A stretch of DNA of 64,000 nt from Luzula sylvatica (Eukaryota > Streptophyta > Magnoliopsida > Poales > Juncaceae). The position numbers and the translations under genes are program-made. The notes under the pieces were generated by a model. The model was given only the letters and a program-made list of their open reading frames with translations. It ran no database searches and was not told the DNA's origin. The stretch is from contig CAMPEJ010000011.1 in assembly GCA_946800325.1 (NCBI GenBank), forward strand, positions 310,001 to 374,000. Reading direction: 5' to 3'. Shown one piece after another: positions 39,509 to 52,677 of the stretch. Each line of letters begins with the position of its first letter. Position 1 is the stretch's first letter.

Positions 39509-41879
39509 ACAAACACTAAGAAAGTTTGTTTTTCTATTCAAAACAATCTGTTTATGCTTTGGGGAGTTCAAATAACGTATTTTGAGATCATTTGAATCGT
39601 ATCTTTTACCACATAACATTTCACCAAAATTTACAAACACTAAGAAAGTTTGTTTTTCGATTCAAAACAATCTGTTTATGCTTTGGGGAGTTCAAATAAC
39701 GTATTTTGAGATCATTTGAATCGTATCTTTTACTACATAACATTTCACCAAAATTTACAAACACTAAGAAAGTTTGTTTTTCGATCCAAAACAATTTGTT
39801 TATGCTTTGGGGAGTTCAAATAACATATTTTTAGATCATTCGAATCGTATCTTTTACCACATAACATTTCACCAAAATTTACAAACACTAAGAAAGTTTG
39901 TTTTTCGATTCAAAACAATTTGTTTATGCTTTGGGGAGTTCAAATAACGTATTTTGAGATCATTTGAATCGTATCTTTTACCACATAACATTTCACCAAA
40001 ATTTACAAACACTAAGAAAGTTTGTTTTTCGATTCAAAACAATTTGTTTATGCTTTGGGGAGTTCAAATAACGTATTTTGAGATCATTGGAATCGTATCT
40101 TTTACTACATAACATTTCACCAAAATTTACAAACACTAAGAAAGTTTGTTTTTCGATTTAAAACAATTTGTTTATGCTTTGGGGAGTTCAAATAACGTAT
40201 TTTGAGATCATTTGAATCGTATCTTTTACCACATAATATTTCACCAAAATTTACAAACACTAAGAAAGTTTGTTTTTCGATTCAAAACAATTTGTTTATG
40301 CTTTGCGGAGTTCAAATAACGTATTTTGAGATCATTTGAATCGTATCTTTTACCACATAACATTTCACCAAAATTTACAAACACTAAGAAAGTTTGTTTT
40401 TCGATTCAAAACAATTTGTTTATGCTTTGCGGAGTTCAAATAACGTATTTTGAGATCATTTGAATCGTATCTTTTACCACATAACATTTCACCAAAATTT
40501 ACAAACACTAAGAAAGTTTGTTTTTCGATTCAAAACAATTTGTTTATGCTTTGGGGAGTTCAAATAACGTATTTTGAGATCATTGGAATCGTATCTCTTA
40601 CTACATAACATTTCACCAAAATTTACAAACACTAAGAAAGTTTGTTTTTCGATTTAAAACAATTTGTTTATGCTTTGGGGAGTTCAAATAACGTATTTTG
40701 AGATCATTTGAATCGTATCTTTTACCACATAACATTTCACCAAAATTTACAAACACTAAGAAAGTTTGTTTTTCGATACAAAACAATCTGTTTATGCTTT
40801 GGGAAGTTCAAATAACGTATTTTGAGATCATTTGAATCGTATCTTTTACCACATAACATTTCACCAAAATTTACAAACACTAAGAAAGTTTGTTTTTCTA
40901 TTCAAAACAATCTGTTTATGCTTTGGGGAGTTCAAATAACGTATTTTGAGATCATTTGAATCGTATCTTTTACCACATAACATTTCACCAAAATTTACAA
41001 ACACTAAGAATGTTTGTTTTTCGATTCAAAACAATTTGTTTATGCTTTGGGGAGTTCAAATAACGTATTTTGAGATCATTTGAATCGTATCTTTTACCAC
41101 ATAATATTTCACCAAAATTTACAAACACTAAGAAAGTTTGTTTTTCGATTCAAAACAATTTGTTTATGCTTTGCGGAGTTCAAATAACGTATTTTGAGAT
41201 CATTTGAATCGTATCTTTTACCACATAACATTTCACCAAAATTTACAAACACTAAGAAAGTTTGTTTTTCGATTCAAAACAATTTGTTTATGCTTTGTGG
41301 AGTTCAAATAACGTATTTTGAGATCATTGGAATCGTATCTTTTACTACATAACATTTCACCAAAATTTACAAACACTAAGAAAGTTTGTTTTTCGATTTA
41401 AAACAATCTGTTTATGCTTTGGGGAGTTCAAATAACGTATTTTGAGATCATTTGAATCGTATCTTTTACCACATAACATTTCACCAAAATTTACAAACAC
41501 TAAGAAAGTTTGTTTTTCGATTCAAAACAATCTGTTTATGCTTTGGGGAGTTCAAATAACGTATTTTGAGATCATTTGAATCGTATATTTTACCACATAA
41601 CATTTTACCAAAATTTACAAACACTAAGAAATTTTGTTTTTCGATTCAAAACAATTTGTTTATGCTTTGGGGAGTTCAAATAACGTATTTTGAGATCATT
41701 TGAATCGTATCTTTTACCACATAACATTTCACCCAAATTTACAAACACTAAGAAAGTTTGTTTTTCGATTCAAAACAATCTGTTTATGCTTTGGGGAGTT
41801 CAAATAACATATTTTTAGATCATTCGAATCGTATCTTTTACCACATAACATTTCACCAAAATTTACAAACACTAAGAAA
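39509..41879. repeat. Satellite stretch of about 19 monomers, region II-like order
   Basis: No clean tandem unit. The order gatac/gggaag, ctattc, ataatattt, gcggag, W-type, tttaaaac, gtatat, cacccaaat, A-type at 40.78-41.88 kb follows the 12-mer of 20.3-23.2 kb, 20 kb away. Two gcggag monomers stand side by side near 40,310 and 40,430. Private alleles: atctctta (near 40595), aagaatg (near 41008) and a gtggag W-type (near 41298). Confidence 0.72.
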
Positions 41880-42515
41880 GTTTGTTTTTCGATTCAAAAC
41901 AATCTGTTTATGCTTTGGGGAGTTCAAATAACGTATTTTGAGATCATTTGAATCGTATCTTTTACCACATAACATTTTACCAAAATTTACAAACACTAAG
42001 AAAGTTTGTTTTTCGATTCAAAACAATTTGTTTATGCTTTGGGGAGTTCAAATAACGTATTTTGAGATCATTGGAATCGTATCTTTTACTACATAACATT
42101 TCACCAAAATTTACGAACACTACGAAAGTTTGGTTTTCGATTCAAAACAATTTGTTTATGCTTTGGGGAGTTCAAATAACCTATTTTTAGATCATTCGAA
42201 TCGTATCATTTACCACATAACATTTCACCAAAATTTCCAAACACTAAGAAAGTTTGTTTTTCGATTTAAAACAATCTGTTTATGCTTTCGGGAGTTCAAA
42301 TAACGTATTTTGAGATCATTTGAATCGTATCTTTTACCACATAATATTTCACCAAAATTTACAAACACTAAGAAAGTTTGTTTTTCGATTCAAAACAGTC
42401 TGTTTATGCTTTGGGGAGTTCAAATAACGTATTTTGAGATCATTTGAATCGTATATTTTACCACATAACATTTCACCAAAATTTACAAACACTAAGAAAG
42501 TTTGTTTTTCGATTC
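41772..42515. repeat. Six-monomer cassette, copy d
   Basis: Same order as at 18,334, with private alleles acgaacactacg (42111), gtatcattt (near 42205), tttccaaac (near 42235) and cagtctg (near 42397). All four reappear together 3,474 bases on, so five of the six monomers were copied to about 45,370-45,990 as part of a 28-monomer duplication. The A-type monomer was not. Confidence 0.82.
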
Positions 42516-43788
42516 AAAACAATTTGTTTATGCTTTGGGGAGTTCAAATAACGTATTTTGAGATCATTTGAATCGTGTCATTCACCACATAACATTTCAC
42601 CAAAATTTACAAACACTAAGAAAGTTTGTTTTTCGATTCAAAACAATCTGTTTATGCTTTGGGGAGTTCAAATAACGTATTTTGAGATCATTTGAATCGT
42701 ATCTTTTACCACATAACATTTCACCAAAATTTACAAACACTAAGAAAGTTTGTTTTTCTATTCAAAACAATCTGTTTATGCTTTGGGGAGTTCAAATAAC
42801 GTATTTTGAGATCATTTGAATCGTATCTTTTACCACATAACATTTCACCAAAATTTACAAACACTAAGAAAGTTTGTTTTTCGATTCAAAACAATTTGTT
42901 TATGCTTTGGGGAGTTCAAATAACGTATTTTGAGATCATTGGAATCGTATCTTTTACTACATAACATTTCACCAAAATTTACAAACACTAAGAAATTTTG
43001 TTTTTCTATTCAAAACAATCTGTTTATGCTTTGGGGAGTTCAAATAACTTATTTTGAGATCATTTGAATCGTATCTTTTACCACATAACATTTCACCAAA
43101 ATTTACAAACACTAAGAAAGTTTGTTTTTCGATTCAAAACAATCTGTTTATGCTTTGGGGAGTTCAAATAACGTATTTTGAGATCATTTGAATCGTATCT
43201 TTTACTACATAACATTTCACCAAAATTTACAAACACTAAGAAAGTTTGTTTTTCGATCCAAAACAATTTGTTTATGCTTTGGGGAGTTCAAATAACATAT
43301 TTTGAGATCATTCGAATCGTATCTTTTACCACATAACATTTCACCAAAATTTACAAACACTAAGAAAGTTAGTTTTTCGATTCAAAACAATTTGTTTATG
43401 CTTTGGGGAGTTCAAATAACGTATTTTGAGATCATTTGAATCGTATCTTTTACCACATAACATTTCACCAAAATTTACAAACACTAAGAAAGTTTGTTTT
43501 TCGATTCAAAACAATCCTGTTTATGCTTTGGGGAGTTCAAATAACGTATTTTGAGATCATTTGAATCGTATCTTTTACCACATAACATTTCACCAAAATT
43601 TACAAACACTAAGAAAGTTTGTTTTTCGATTCAAAACAATCTGTTTATGCTTTGGGGAGATCAAATAACGTATTTTGAGATCATTTGAATCGTATCTTTT
43701 ACCACATAACATTTCACAAAAATTTACAAACACTAAGAAAGTTTAATTTTCGATTCAAAACAATCTGTTTATGCTTTGGGGAGTTCAA
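42300..43788. repeat. 12-monomer HOR unit of region III (1,489 bp)
   Basis: Markers: ataatattt, cagtctg, gtatat, gtgtcattcacc (42575), ctattc, W-type, gaaattttg with ctattc and aacttat, tactac, cgatcc with acatattttgag, aaagttagttttt, cctg (43516). The next unit begins 1,489 bases on. The last monomer, about 43,640-43,763, is unusual. It carries three private changes close together (ggggagatcaaa, ttcacaaaaa, gtttaatttt) and sits on the joint. Confidence 0.85.
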
Positions 43789-45773
43789 ATAACGTATTTT
43801 GAGATCATTTGAATCGTATCTTTTACCACATAATATTTCACCAAAATTTACAAACACTAAGAAAGTTTGTTTTTCGATTCAAAACAGTCTGTTTATGCTT
43901 TGGGGAGTTCAAATAACGTATTTTGAGATCATTTGAATCGTATATTTTACCACATAACATTTCACCAAAATTTACAAACACTAAGAAAGTTTGTTTTTCG
44001 ATTCAAAACAATTTGTTTATGCTTTGGGGAGTTCAAATAACGTATTTTGAGATCATTTGAATCGTGTCATTCACCACATAACATTTCACCAAAATTTACA
44101 AACACTAAGAAAGTTTGTTTTTCGATTCAAAACAATCTGTTTATGCTTTGGGGAGTTCAAATAACGTATTTTGAGATCATTTGAATCGTATCTTTTACCA
44201 CATAACATTTCACCAAAATTTACAAACACTAAGAAAGTTTGTTTTTCTATTCAAAACAATCTGTTTATGCTTTGGGGAGTTCAAATAACGTATTTTGAGA
44301 TCATTTGAATCGTATCTTTTACCACATAACATTTCACCAAAATTTACAAACACTAAGAAAGTTTGTTTTTCGATTCAAAACAATTTGTTTATGCTTTGGG
44401 GAGTTCAAATAACGTATTTTGAGATCATTGGAATCGTATCTTTTACTACATAACATTTCACCAAAATTTACAAACACTAAGAAATTTTGTTTTTCTATTC
44501 AAAACAATCTGTTTATGCTTTGGGGAGTTCAAATAACTTATTTTGAGATCATTTGAATCGTATCTTTTACCACATAACATTTCACCAAAATTTACAAACA
44601 CTAAGAAAGTTTGTTTTTCGATTCAAAACAATCTGTTTATGCTTTGGGGAGTTCAAATAACGTATTTTGAGATCATTTGAATCGTATCTTTTACTACATA
44701 ACATTTCACCAAAATTTACAAACACTAAGAAAGTTTGTTTTTCGATCCAAAACAATTTGTTTATGCTTTGGGGAGTTCAAATAACATATTTTGAGATCAT
44801 TCGAATCGTATCTTTTACCACATAACATTTCACCAAAATTTACAAACACTAAGAAAGTTAGTTTTTCGATTCAAAACAATTTGTTTATGCTTTGGGGAGT
44901 TCAAATAACGTATTTTGAGATCATTTGAATCGTATCTTTTACCACATAACATTTCACCAAAATTTACAAACACTAAGAAAGTTTGTTTTTCGATTCAAAA
45001 CAATCCTGTTTATGCTTTGGGGAGTTCAAATAACGTATTTTGAGATCATTTGAATCGTATCTTTTACCACATAACATTTCACCAAAATTTACAAACACTA
45101 AGAAAGTTTGTTTTTCTATTCAAAACAATCTGTTTATGCTTTGGGGAGTTCAAATAACGTATTTTGAGATCATTTGAATCGTATCTTTTACCACATAACA
45201 TTTCACCAAAATTTACAAACACTAAGAAAGTTTGTTTTTCGATTCAAAACAATTTGTTTATGCTTTGGGGAGTTCAAATAACGTATTTTGAGATCATTTG
45301 AATCGTATCTTTTACCACATAACATTTCACCAAAATTTACAAACACTAAGAAAGTTTGTTTTTCGATTCAAAACAATCTGTTTATGCTTTGGGGAGTTCA
45401 AATAACGTATTTTGAGATCATTTGAATCGTATCTTTTACCACATAACATTTTACCAAAATTTACAAACACTAAGAAAGTTTGTTTTTCGATTCAAAACAA
45501 TTTGTTTATGCTTTGGGGAGTTCAAATAACGTATTTTGAGATCATTGGAATCGTATCTTTTACTACATAACATTTCACCAAAATTTACGAACACTACGAA
45601 AGTTTGGTTTTCGATTCAAAACAATTTGTTTATGCTTTGGGGAGTTCAAATAACCTATTTTTAGATCATTCGAATCGTATCATTTACCACATAACATTTC
45701 ACCAAAATTTCCAAACACTAAGAAAGTTTGTTTTTCGATTTAAAACAATCTGTTTATGCTTTCGGGAGTTCAA
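43789..45773. repeat. 16-monomer HOR unit of region III (1,985 bp)
   Basis: Starts like the 12-mer unit (gtgtcattcacc 44064, cctg 45005), then adds further monomers: ctattc, standard, ttttacc, W-type with acgaacactacg, C-type and ctttcggg. Several of these are the ones that stand to the left of the first unit at 41.9-42.3 kb. The 16-mer thus joins the 12-mer to its own left flank. Net offset to the following unit is 16 x 124 + 1. Confidence 0.85.
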
Positions 45774-47425
45774 ATAACGTATTTTGAGATCATTTGAATC
45801 GTATCTTTTACCACATAATATTTCACCAAAATTTACAAACACTAAGAAAGTTTGTTTTTCGATTCAAAACAGTCTGTTTATGCTTTGGGGAGTTCAAATA
45901 ACGTATTTTGAGATCATTTGAATCGTATATTTTACCACATAACATTTCACCAAAATTTACAAACACTAAGAAAGTTTGTTTTTCGATTCAAAACAATTTG
46001 TTTATGCTTTGGGGAGTTCAAATAACGTATTTTGAGATCATTTGAATCGTGTCATTCACCACATAACATTTCACCAAAATTTACAAACACTAAGAAAGTT
46101 TGTTTTTCGATTCAAAACAATCTGTTTATGCTTTGGGGAGTTCAAATAACGTATTTTGAGATCATTTGAATCGTATCTTTTACCACATAACATTTCACCA
46201 AAATTTACAAACACTAAGAAAGTTTGTTTTTCTATTCAAAACAATCTGTTTATGCTTTGGGGAGTTCAAATAACGTATTTTGAGATCATTTGAATCGTAT
46301 CTTTTACCACATAACATTTCACCAAAATTTACAAACACTAAGAAAGTTTGTTTTTCGATTCAAAACAATTTGTTTATGCTTTGGGGAGTTCAAATAACGT
46401 ATTTTGAGATCATTGGAATCGTATCTTTTACTACATAACATTTCACCAAAATTTACAAACACTAAGAAATTTTGTTTTTCTATTCAAAACAATCTGTTTA
46501 TGCTTTGGGGAGTTCAAATAACTTATTTTGAGATCATTTGAATCGTATCTTTTACCACATAACATTTCACCAAAATTTACAAACACTAAGAAAGTTTGTT
46601 TTTCGATTCAAAACAATCTGTTTATGCTTTGGGGAGTTCAAATAACGTATTTTGAGATCATTTGAATCGTATCTTTTACTACATAACATTTCACCAAAAT
46701 TTACAAACACTAAGAAAGTTTGTTTTTCGATCCAAAACAATTTGTTTATGCTTTGGGGAGTTCAAATAACATATTTTGAGATCATTCGAATCGTATCTTT
46801 TACCACATAACATTTCACCAAAATTTACAAACACTAAGAAAGTTAGTTTTTCGATTCAAAACAATTTGTTTATGCTTTGGGGAGTTCAAATAACGTATTT
46901 TGAGATCATTTGAATCGTATCTTTTACCACATAACATTTCACCAAAATTTACAAACACTAAGAAAGTTTGTTTTTCGATTCAAAACAATCCTGTTTATGC
47001 TTTGGGGAGTTCAAATAACGTATTTTGAGATCATTTGAATCGTATCTTTTACCACATAACATTTCACCAAAATTTACAAACACTAAGAAAGTTTGTTTTT
47101 CTATTCAAAACAATCTGTTTATGCTTTGGGGAGTTCAAATAACGTATTTTGAGATCATTTGAATCGTATCTTTTACCACATAACATTTCACCAAAATTTA
47201 CAAACACTAAGAAAGTTTGTTTTTCGATTCAAAACAATTTGTTTATGCTTTGGGGAGTTCAAATAACGTATTTTGAGATCATTTGAATCGTATCTTTTAC
47301 CACATAACATTTCACCAAAATTTACAAACACTAAGAAAGTTTGTTTTTCGATTCAAAACAATCTGTTTATGCTTTGGGGAGTTCAAATAACGTATTTTGA
47401 GATCATTTGAATCGTATCTTTTACC
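45774..47425. repeat. 16-monomer HOR, second copy (partial)
   Basis: Repeats 43789-45440 at +1,985 (gtgtcattcacc 46049, cctg 46990, ctattc near 47100). The match ends near 47,425, where ttcacc and acaaacactaag replace ttttacc and acgaacactacg. The block from about 41,880 also matches from 45,354 at +3,474 (= 1,489 + 1,985), so the series has nested 12-, 16- and 28-monomer periodicity. Confidence 0.84.
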
Positions 47426-48600
47426 ACATAACATTTCACCAAAATTTACAAACACTAAGAAAGTTTGTTTTTCGATTCAAAACAATTTGTTTATGCTTTG
47501 GGGAGTTCAAATAACGTATTTTGAGATCATTGGAATCGTATCTTTTACTACATAACATTTCACCAAAATTTACAAACACTAAGAAAGTTTGTTTTTCTAT
47601 TCAAAACAATCTGTTTATGCTTTGGGGAGTTCAAATAACGTATTTTGAGATCATTTGAATCGTATCTTTTACCACATAACATTTCACCAAAATTTACAAA
47701 CACTAAGAAAGTTTGTTTTTCGATTCAAAACAATCTGTTTATGCTTTGGGGAGTTCAAATAACGTATTTTGAGATCATTTGAATCGTATCTTTTACTACA
47801 TAACATTTCACCAAAATTTACAAACACTAAGAAAGTTTGTTTTTCGATCCAAAAGAATTTGTTTATGCTTTGGGGAGTTCAAATAACATATTTTTAGATC
47901 ATTCGAATCGTATCTTTTACCACATAACATTTCACCAAAATTTACAAACACTAAGAAAGTTTGTTTTTCGATTCAAAACAATTTGTTTATGCTTTGGGGA
48001 GTTCAAATAACGTATTTTGAGCTCATTTGAATCGTATCTTTTACCACATAACATTTCACCAAAATTTACAAACACTAAGAAAGTTTGTTTTTCGATTCAA
48101 AACAATCCTGTTTATGCTTTGGGGAGTTCAAATAACGTATTTTGAGATCATTTGAATCGTATCTTTTACCACATAACATTTCACCAAAATTTACAAACAC
48201 TAAGAAAGTTTGTTTTTCTATTCAAAACAATCTGTTTATGCTTTGGGGAGTTCAAATAACGTATTTTGAGATCATTTGAATCGTATCTTTTACCACATAA
48301 CATTTCACCAAAATTTACAAACACTAAGAAAGTTTGTTTTTCGATTCAAAACAATTTGTTTATGCTTTGGGGAGTTCAAATAACGTATTTTGAGATCATT
48401 TGAATCGTATCTTTTACCACATAACATTTCACCAAAATTTACAAACACTAAGAAAGTTTGTTTTTCGATTCAAAACAATCTGTTTATGCTTTGGGGAGTT
48501 CAAATAACGTATTTTGAGATCATTTGAATCGTATCTTTTACCACATAACATTTCACCAAAATTTACAAACACTAAGAAAGTTTGTTTTTCGATTCAAAAC
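46370..48600. repeat. Diverged 9-monomer repeat pair (1,117-bp offset)
   Basis: The order W-type, ctattc, standard, tactac, cgatcc-A-type, standard, cctg, ctattc, standard occurs from about 46.37 kb and again from about 47.49 kb (cctg 46990 and 48107). The first copy has the private alleles gaaattttg, aacttat, acatattttgag and gttagtttt. The second has the ordinary forms (aaagtttg, acgtat, acatattttta), like the blocks at 35.8 and 38.2 kb. The two are therefore older relatives, not a fresh duplication. Confidence 0.72.
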
Positions 48601-48999
48601 AATTTGTTTATGCTTTGGGGAGTTCAAATAACGTATTTTGAGATCATTGGAATCGTATCTTTTACTACATAACATTTCACCAAAATTTACAAACACTAAG
48701 AAAGTTTGTTTTTCGATTCAAAACAATCTGTTTATGCTTTGGGGAGTTCAAATAACGTATTTTGAGATCATTTGAATCGTATCTTTTACCACATAACATT
48801 TCACCAAAATTTACAAACACTAAGAAAGTTTGTTTTTCGATTCAAAACAATCTGTTTATGCTTTGGGGAGTTCAAATAACGTATTTTGAGATCATTTGAA
48901 TCGTATCTTTTACTACATAAAATTTCACCAAAATTTACAAACACTAAGAAAGTTTGTTTTTCGATCCAAAACAATTTGTTTATGCTTTGGGGAGTTCAA
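47426..48999. repeat. Satellite stretch at the end of region III
   Basis: About 13 monomers continuing the ctattc / tactac / cgatcc-A-type / cctg order, with private ccaaaagaat (near 47850), gagctcattt (near 48020) and ataaaattt (near 48918). The last cctg insertion of the window (48107) is here. It ends at an A-type monomer that opens the block shared with 19.5 kb. Confidence 0.7.
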
Positions 49000-50700
49000 A
49001 TAACATATTTTTAGATCATTCGAATCGTATCTTTTACCACATAACATTTCACCAAAATTTACAAACACTAAGAAAGTTTGTTTTTCGATTCAAAACAATC
49101 TGTTTATGCTTTGGGGAGTTCAAATAACGTATTTTGAGATCATTTGAATCGTATCTTTTACCACATAACATTTTACCAAAATTTACAAACACTAAGAAAG
49201 TTTGTTTTTCGATTCAAAACAATTTGTTTATGCTTTGGGGAGTTCAAATAACGTATTTTGAGATCATTGGAATCGTATCTTTTACTACATAACATTTCAC
49301 CAAAATTTACAAACACAACGAAAGTTTGGTTTTCGATTCAAAACAATTTGTTTATGCTTTGGGGAGTTCAAATAACCTATTTTTAGATCATTCGAATCGT
49401 ATCTTTTACCACATAACATTTCACCAAAATTTACAAACACTAAGAAAGTTTGTTTTTCGATTCAAAACGATTTGTTTATGCTTTGGGGAGTTCAAATAAC
49501 GTATTTTGAGATCATTTGAATCGTATCTTTTTCCAGATAACATTTCACCAAAATTTACAAACACTAAGACAGTTTGTTTTTCGATTCAAAACAATCTGTT
49601 TATGCTTTGGGGAGTTCAAATAACGTATTTTGAGATCATTCGAATCGTATCTTTTACTACATAACATTTCACCAAAATTTACAAACACTAAGAAAGTTTG
49701 TTTTTCGATTTAAAACAATCTGTTTATGCTTTCGGGAGTTCAAATAACGTATTTTGAGATCATTTGAATCGTATCTTTTACCACATAACATTTCTCCAAA
49801 ATTTACAAACACTAAGAAAGTTTGTTTTTCGATTCAAAACAATCTGTTTATGCTTTGGGGAGTTCAAATAACGTATTTTGAGATCATTTGAATCGTATAT
49901 TTTACCACATAACATTTTACCAAAATTTACAAACACTAAGAAAGTTTGTTTTTCGATTCAAAACAATTTGTTTATGCTTTGGGGAGTTCAAATAACGTAT
50001 TTTGAGATCATTTGAATCGTATCTTTTACCACATAACATTTCACCAAAATTTACAAACACTAAGAAAGTTTGTTTTTCGATTCAAAACAATCTGTTTATG
50101 CTTTGGGGAGTTCAAATAACGTATTTTGAGATCATTTGAATCATATCTTTTACCACATAACATTTCACCAAAATTTACAAACACTAAGAAAGTTTGTTTT
50201 TCTATTCAAAACAATCTGTTTATGCTTTGGGGAGTTCAAATAACGTATTTTGAGATCATTTGAATCGTATCTTTTACCACATAACATTTCACCAAAATTT
50301 ACAAACACTAAGAAAGTTTGTTTTTCGATTCAAAACAATTTGTTTATGCTTTGGGGAGTTCAAATAACGTATTTTGAGATCATTTGAATCGTATCTTTTA
50401 CCACATAACATTTCACCAAAATTTACAAACACTAAGAAAGTTTGTTTTTCGATTCAAAACAATTTGTTTATGCTTTGCGTAGTTCAAATAACGTATTTTG
50501 AGATCATTTGAATCGTATCTTTTACCACATAACATTTCACCAAAATTTACAAACACTAAGAAAGTTTGTTTTTCGATTCAAAACAATTTGTTTATGCTTT
50601 GGGGAGTTCAAATAACGTATTTTGAGATCATTGGAATCGTATCTTTTACTACATAACATTTCACCAAAATTTACAAACACTAAGAAAGTTTGTTTTTCGA
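49000..50700. repeat. Block sharing monomer order with 19.55-21.25 kb
   Basis: Order: A-type; ttttacc; W-type with acaacgaaagtttgg; C-type; tttttccagat with agacag (49531); attcgaat with tactac; tttaaaac with ctttcggg; gtatat/ttttacc; two standard; ctattc; standard; gcgtag; W-type. From the C-type monomer on, this follows 19.83 kb onward closely. The tttttccagat allele occurs only at 20013 and 49531, 29,518 bases apart (238 monomers plus the six net indels between). Private: tttctcc near 49791, gaatcatat near 50140 and gcgtag near 50477. Confidence 0.77.
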
Positions 50701-51809
50701 TTTAAAACAATCTGTTTATGCTTTGGGGAGTTCAAATAACGTATTTTGAGATCATTTGAATCGTTTCTTTTACCACATAACATTTCACCAAAATTTACAA
50801 ACACTAAGAAAGTTTGTTTTTCGATTCAAAACAATCTGTTTATGCTTTGGGGAGTTCAAATAACGTATTTTGAGATCATTTGAATCGTATCTTTTACCAC
50901 ATAACATTTCACCAAAATTTACAAACACTAAGAAAGTTTGTTTTTCTATTCAAAACAATCTGTTTATGCTTTGGGGAGTTCAAATAACGTATTTTGAGAT
51001 CATTTGAATCGTATCTTTTACCACATAACATTTCACCAAAATTTACAAACACTAAGAAAGTTTGTTTTTCGATTCAAAACAATTTGTTTATGCTTTGGGG
51101 AGTTCAAATAACGTATTTTGAGATCATTTGAATCGTATCTTTTACCACATAACATTTCACCAAAATTTACAAACACTAAGAAAGTTTGTTTTTCGATTCA
51201 AAACAATTTGTTTATGCTTTGCGGAGTTCAAATAACGTATTTTGAGATCATTTGAATCGTATCTTTTACCACATAACATTTCACCAAAATTTACAAACAC
51301 TAAGAAAGTTTGTTTTTCGATTCAAAACAATGTGTTTATGCTTTGGGGAGTTCAAATAACGTATTTTGAGATCATTGGAATGGTATCTTTTACTACATAA
51401 CATTTCACCTAAATTTACAAACACTAAGAAAGTTTGTTTTTCGATTTAAAACAATCTGTTTATGCTTTGGGGAGTTCAAATAACGTATTTTGAGATCTTT
51501 TGAATCGTATCTTTTACCACATAACATTTTACCAAAATTTACAAACACTAAGAAAGTTTGTTTTTCGATTCAAAACAATTTGTTTATGCTTTGCGGAGTT
51601 CAAATAACGTATTTTGAGATCATTTGAATCGTATCTTTTACCACATAACATTTCACCAAAATTTACAAACACTAAGAAAGTTTGTTTTTCGATTCAAAAC
51701 AATTTGTTTATGCTTTGGGGAGTTCAAATAACGTATTTTGAGATCATTGGAATCGTATCTTTTACTACATAACATTTCACCAAAATTTACAAACACTAAG
51801 AAAGTTTGT
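50701..51809. repeat. Satellite stretch of about 9 monomers
   Basis: Order: tttaaaac (with cgtttct near 50763), standard, ctattc, standard, gcggag, W-type (caatgtg and gaatggtat, 51381), tttaaaac (gatcttttg), gcggag, W-type. The last monomers prefigure the 7-mer that follows. The gaatggtat allele recurs at 52373 and 53241. Confidence 0.7.
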
Positions 51810-52677
51810 TTTTCGATTTAAAACAATCTGTTTATGCTTTGGGGAGTTCAAATAACGTATTTTGAGATCATTTGAATCGTATCTTTTACCACATAACATT
51901 TCACCAAAATTTACAAACACTAAGAAAGTTTGTTTTTCGATACAAAACAATCTGTTTATGCTTTGGGAAGTTCAAATAACGTATTTTGAGATCATTTGAA
52001 TCGTATCTTTTACCACATAACATTTCACCAAAATTTACAAACACTAAGAAAGTTTGTTTTTCGATTCAAAACAATTTGTTTATGCTTTGGGGAGTTCAAA
52101 TAACGTATTTTGAGATCATTTGAATCGTATCTTTTACCACATAATATTTCACCAAAATTTACAAACACTAAGAAAGTTTGTTTTTCGATTCAAAACAATT
52201 TGTTTATGCTTTGCGGAGTTCAAATAACGTATTTTGAGATCATTTGAATCGTATCTTTTACCACATAACATTTCACCAAAATTTACAAACACTATGAAAG
52301 TTTGTTTTTCGATTCAAAACAATTTGTTTATGCTTTGGGGAGTTCAAATAACGTATTTTGAGATCATTGGAATGGTATCTTTTACTACATAACATTTAAC
52401 CAAAATTTACAAACACTAAGAAAGTTTGTTTTTCGATTTAAAACAATCTGTTTATGCTTTGGGGAGTTCAAATAACGTATTTTGAGATCATTTGAATCGT
52501 ATCTTTTACCACATAACATTTCACCAAAATTTACAAACACTAAGAAAGTTTGTTTTTCGATACAAAACAATCTGTTTATGCTTTGGGAAGTTCAAATAAC
52601 GTATTTTTAGATCATTTGAATCGTATCTTTTACTACATAACATTTCACCAAAATTTACAAACACTAAGAAAGTTTGT
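51810..52677. repeat. 7-monomer HOR unit, copy 1 (868 bp)
   Basis: Order: tttaaaac; gatac/gggaag; standard with ataatattt; gcggag with actatgaaag (52291); W-type with gaatggtat and tttaacc; tttaaaac; gatac/gggaag with tttttagatc and tactac. All but the last reappear 868 bases on. The tttaaaac + gatac/gggaag pair also occurs twice in a row (about 52,434-52,681 and 52,682-52,929), a nested 248-bp dimer. Confidence 0.84.

Larger units (their letters stand above)
36317..48113. repeat. Zone containing all 125-bp monomers (aatcctg insertion)
   Basis: A single extra C after monomer position 9 (aatctg becoming aatcctg) appears with its doublet at 36320, 36693, 38678, 39051, 43516, 45005, 46990 and 48107, and nowhere else in the window. 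In most copies the next monomer carries the 'ctattc' variant at the junction. The exceptions are 36693, 39051 and 43516. Spacings (2358, 1489, 1985 and 1117 bp between successive block copies) define the HORs of this region. Confidence 0.92.
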
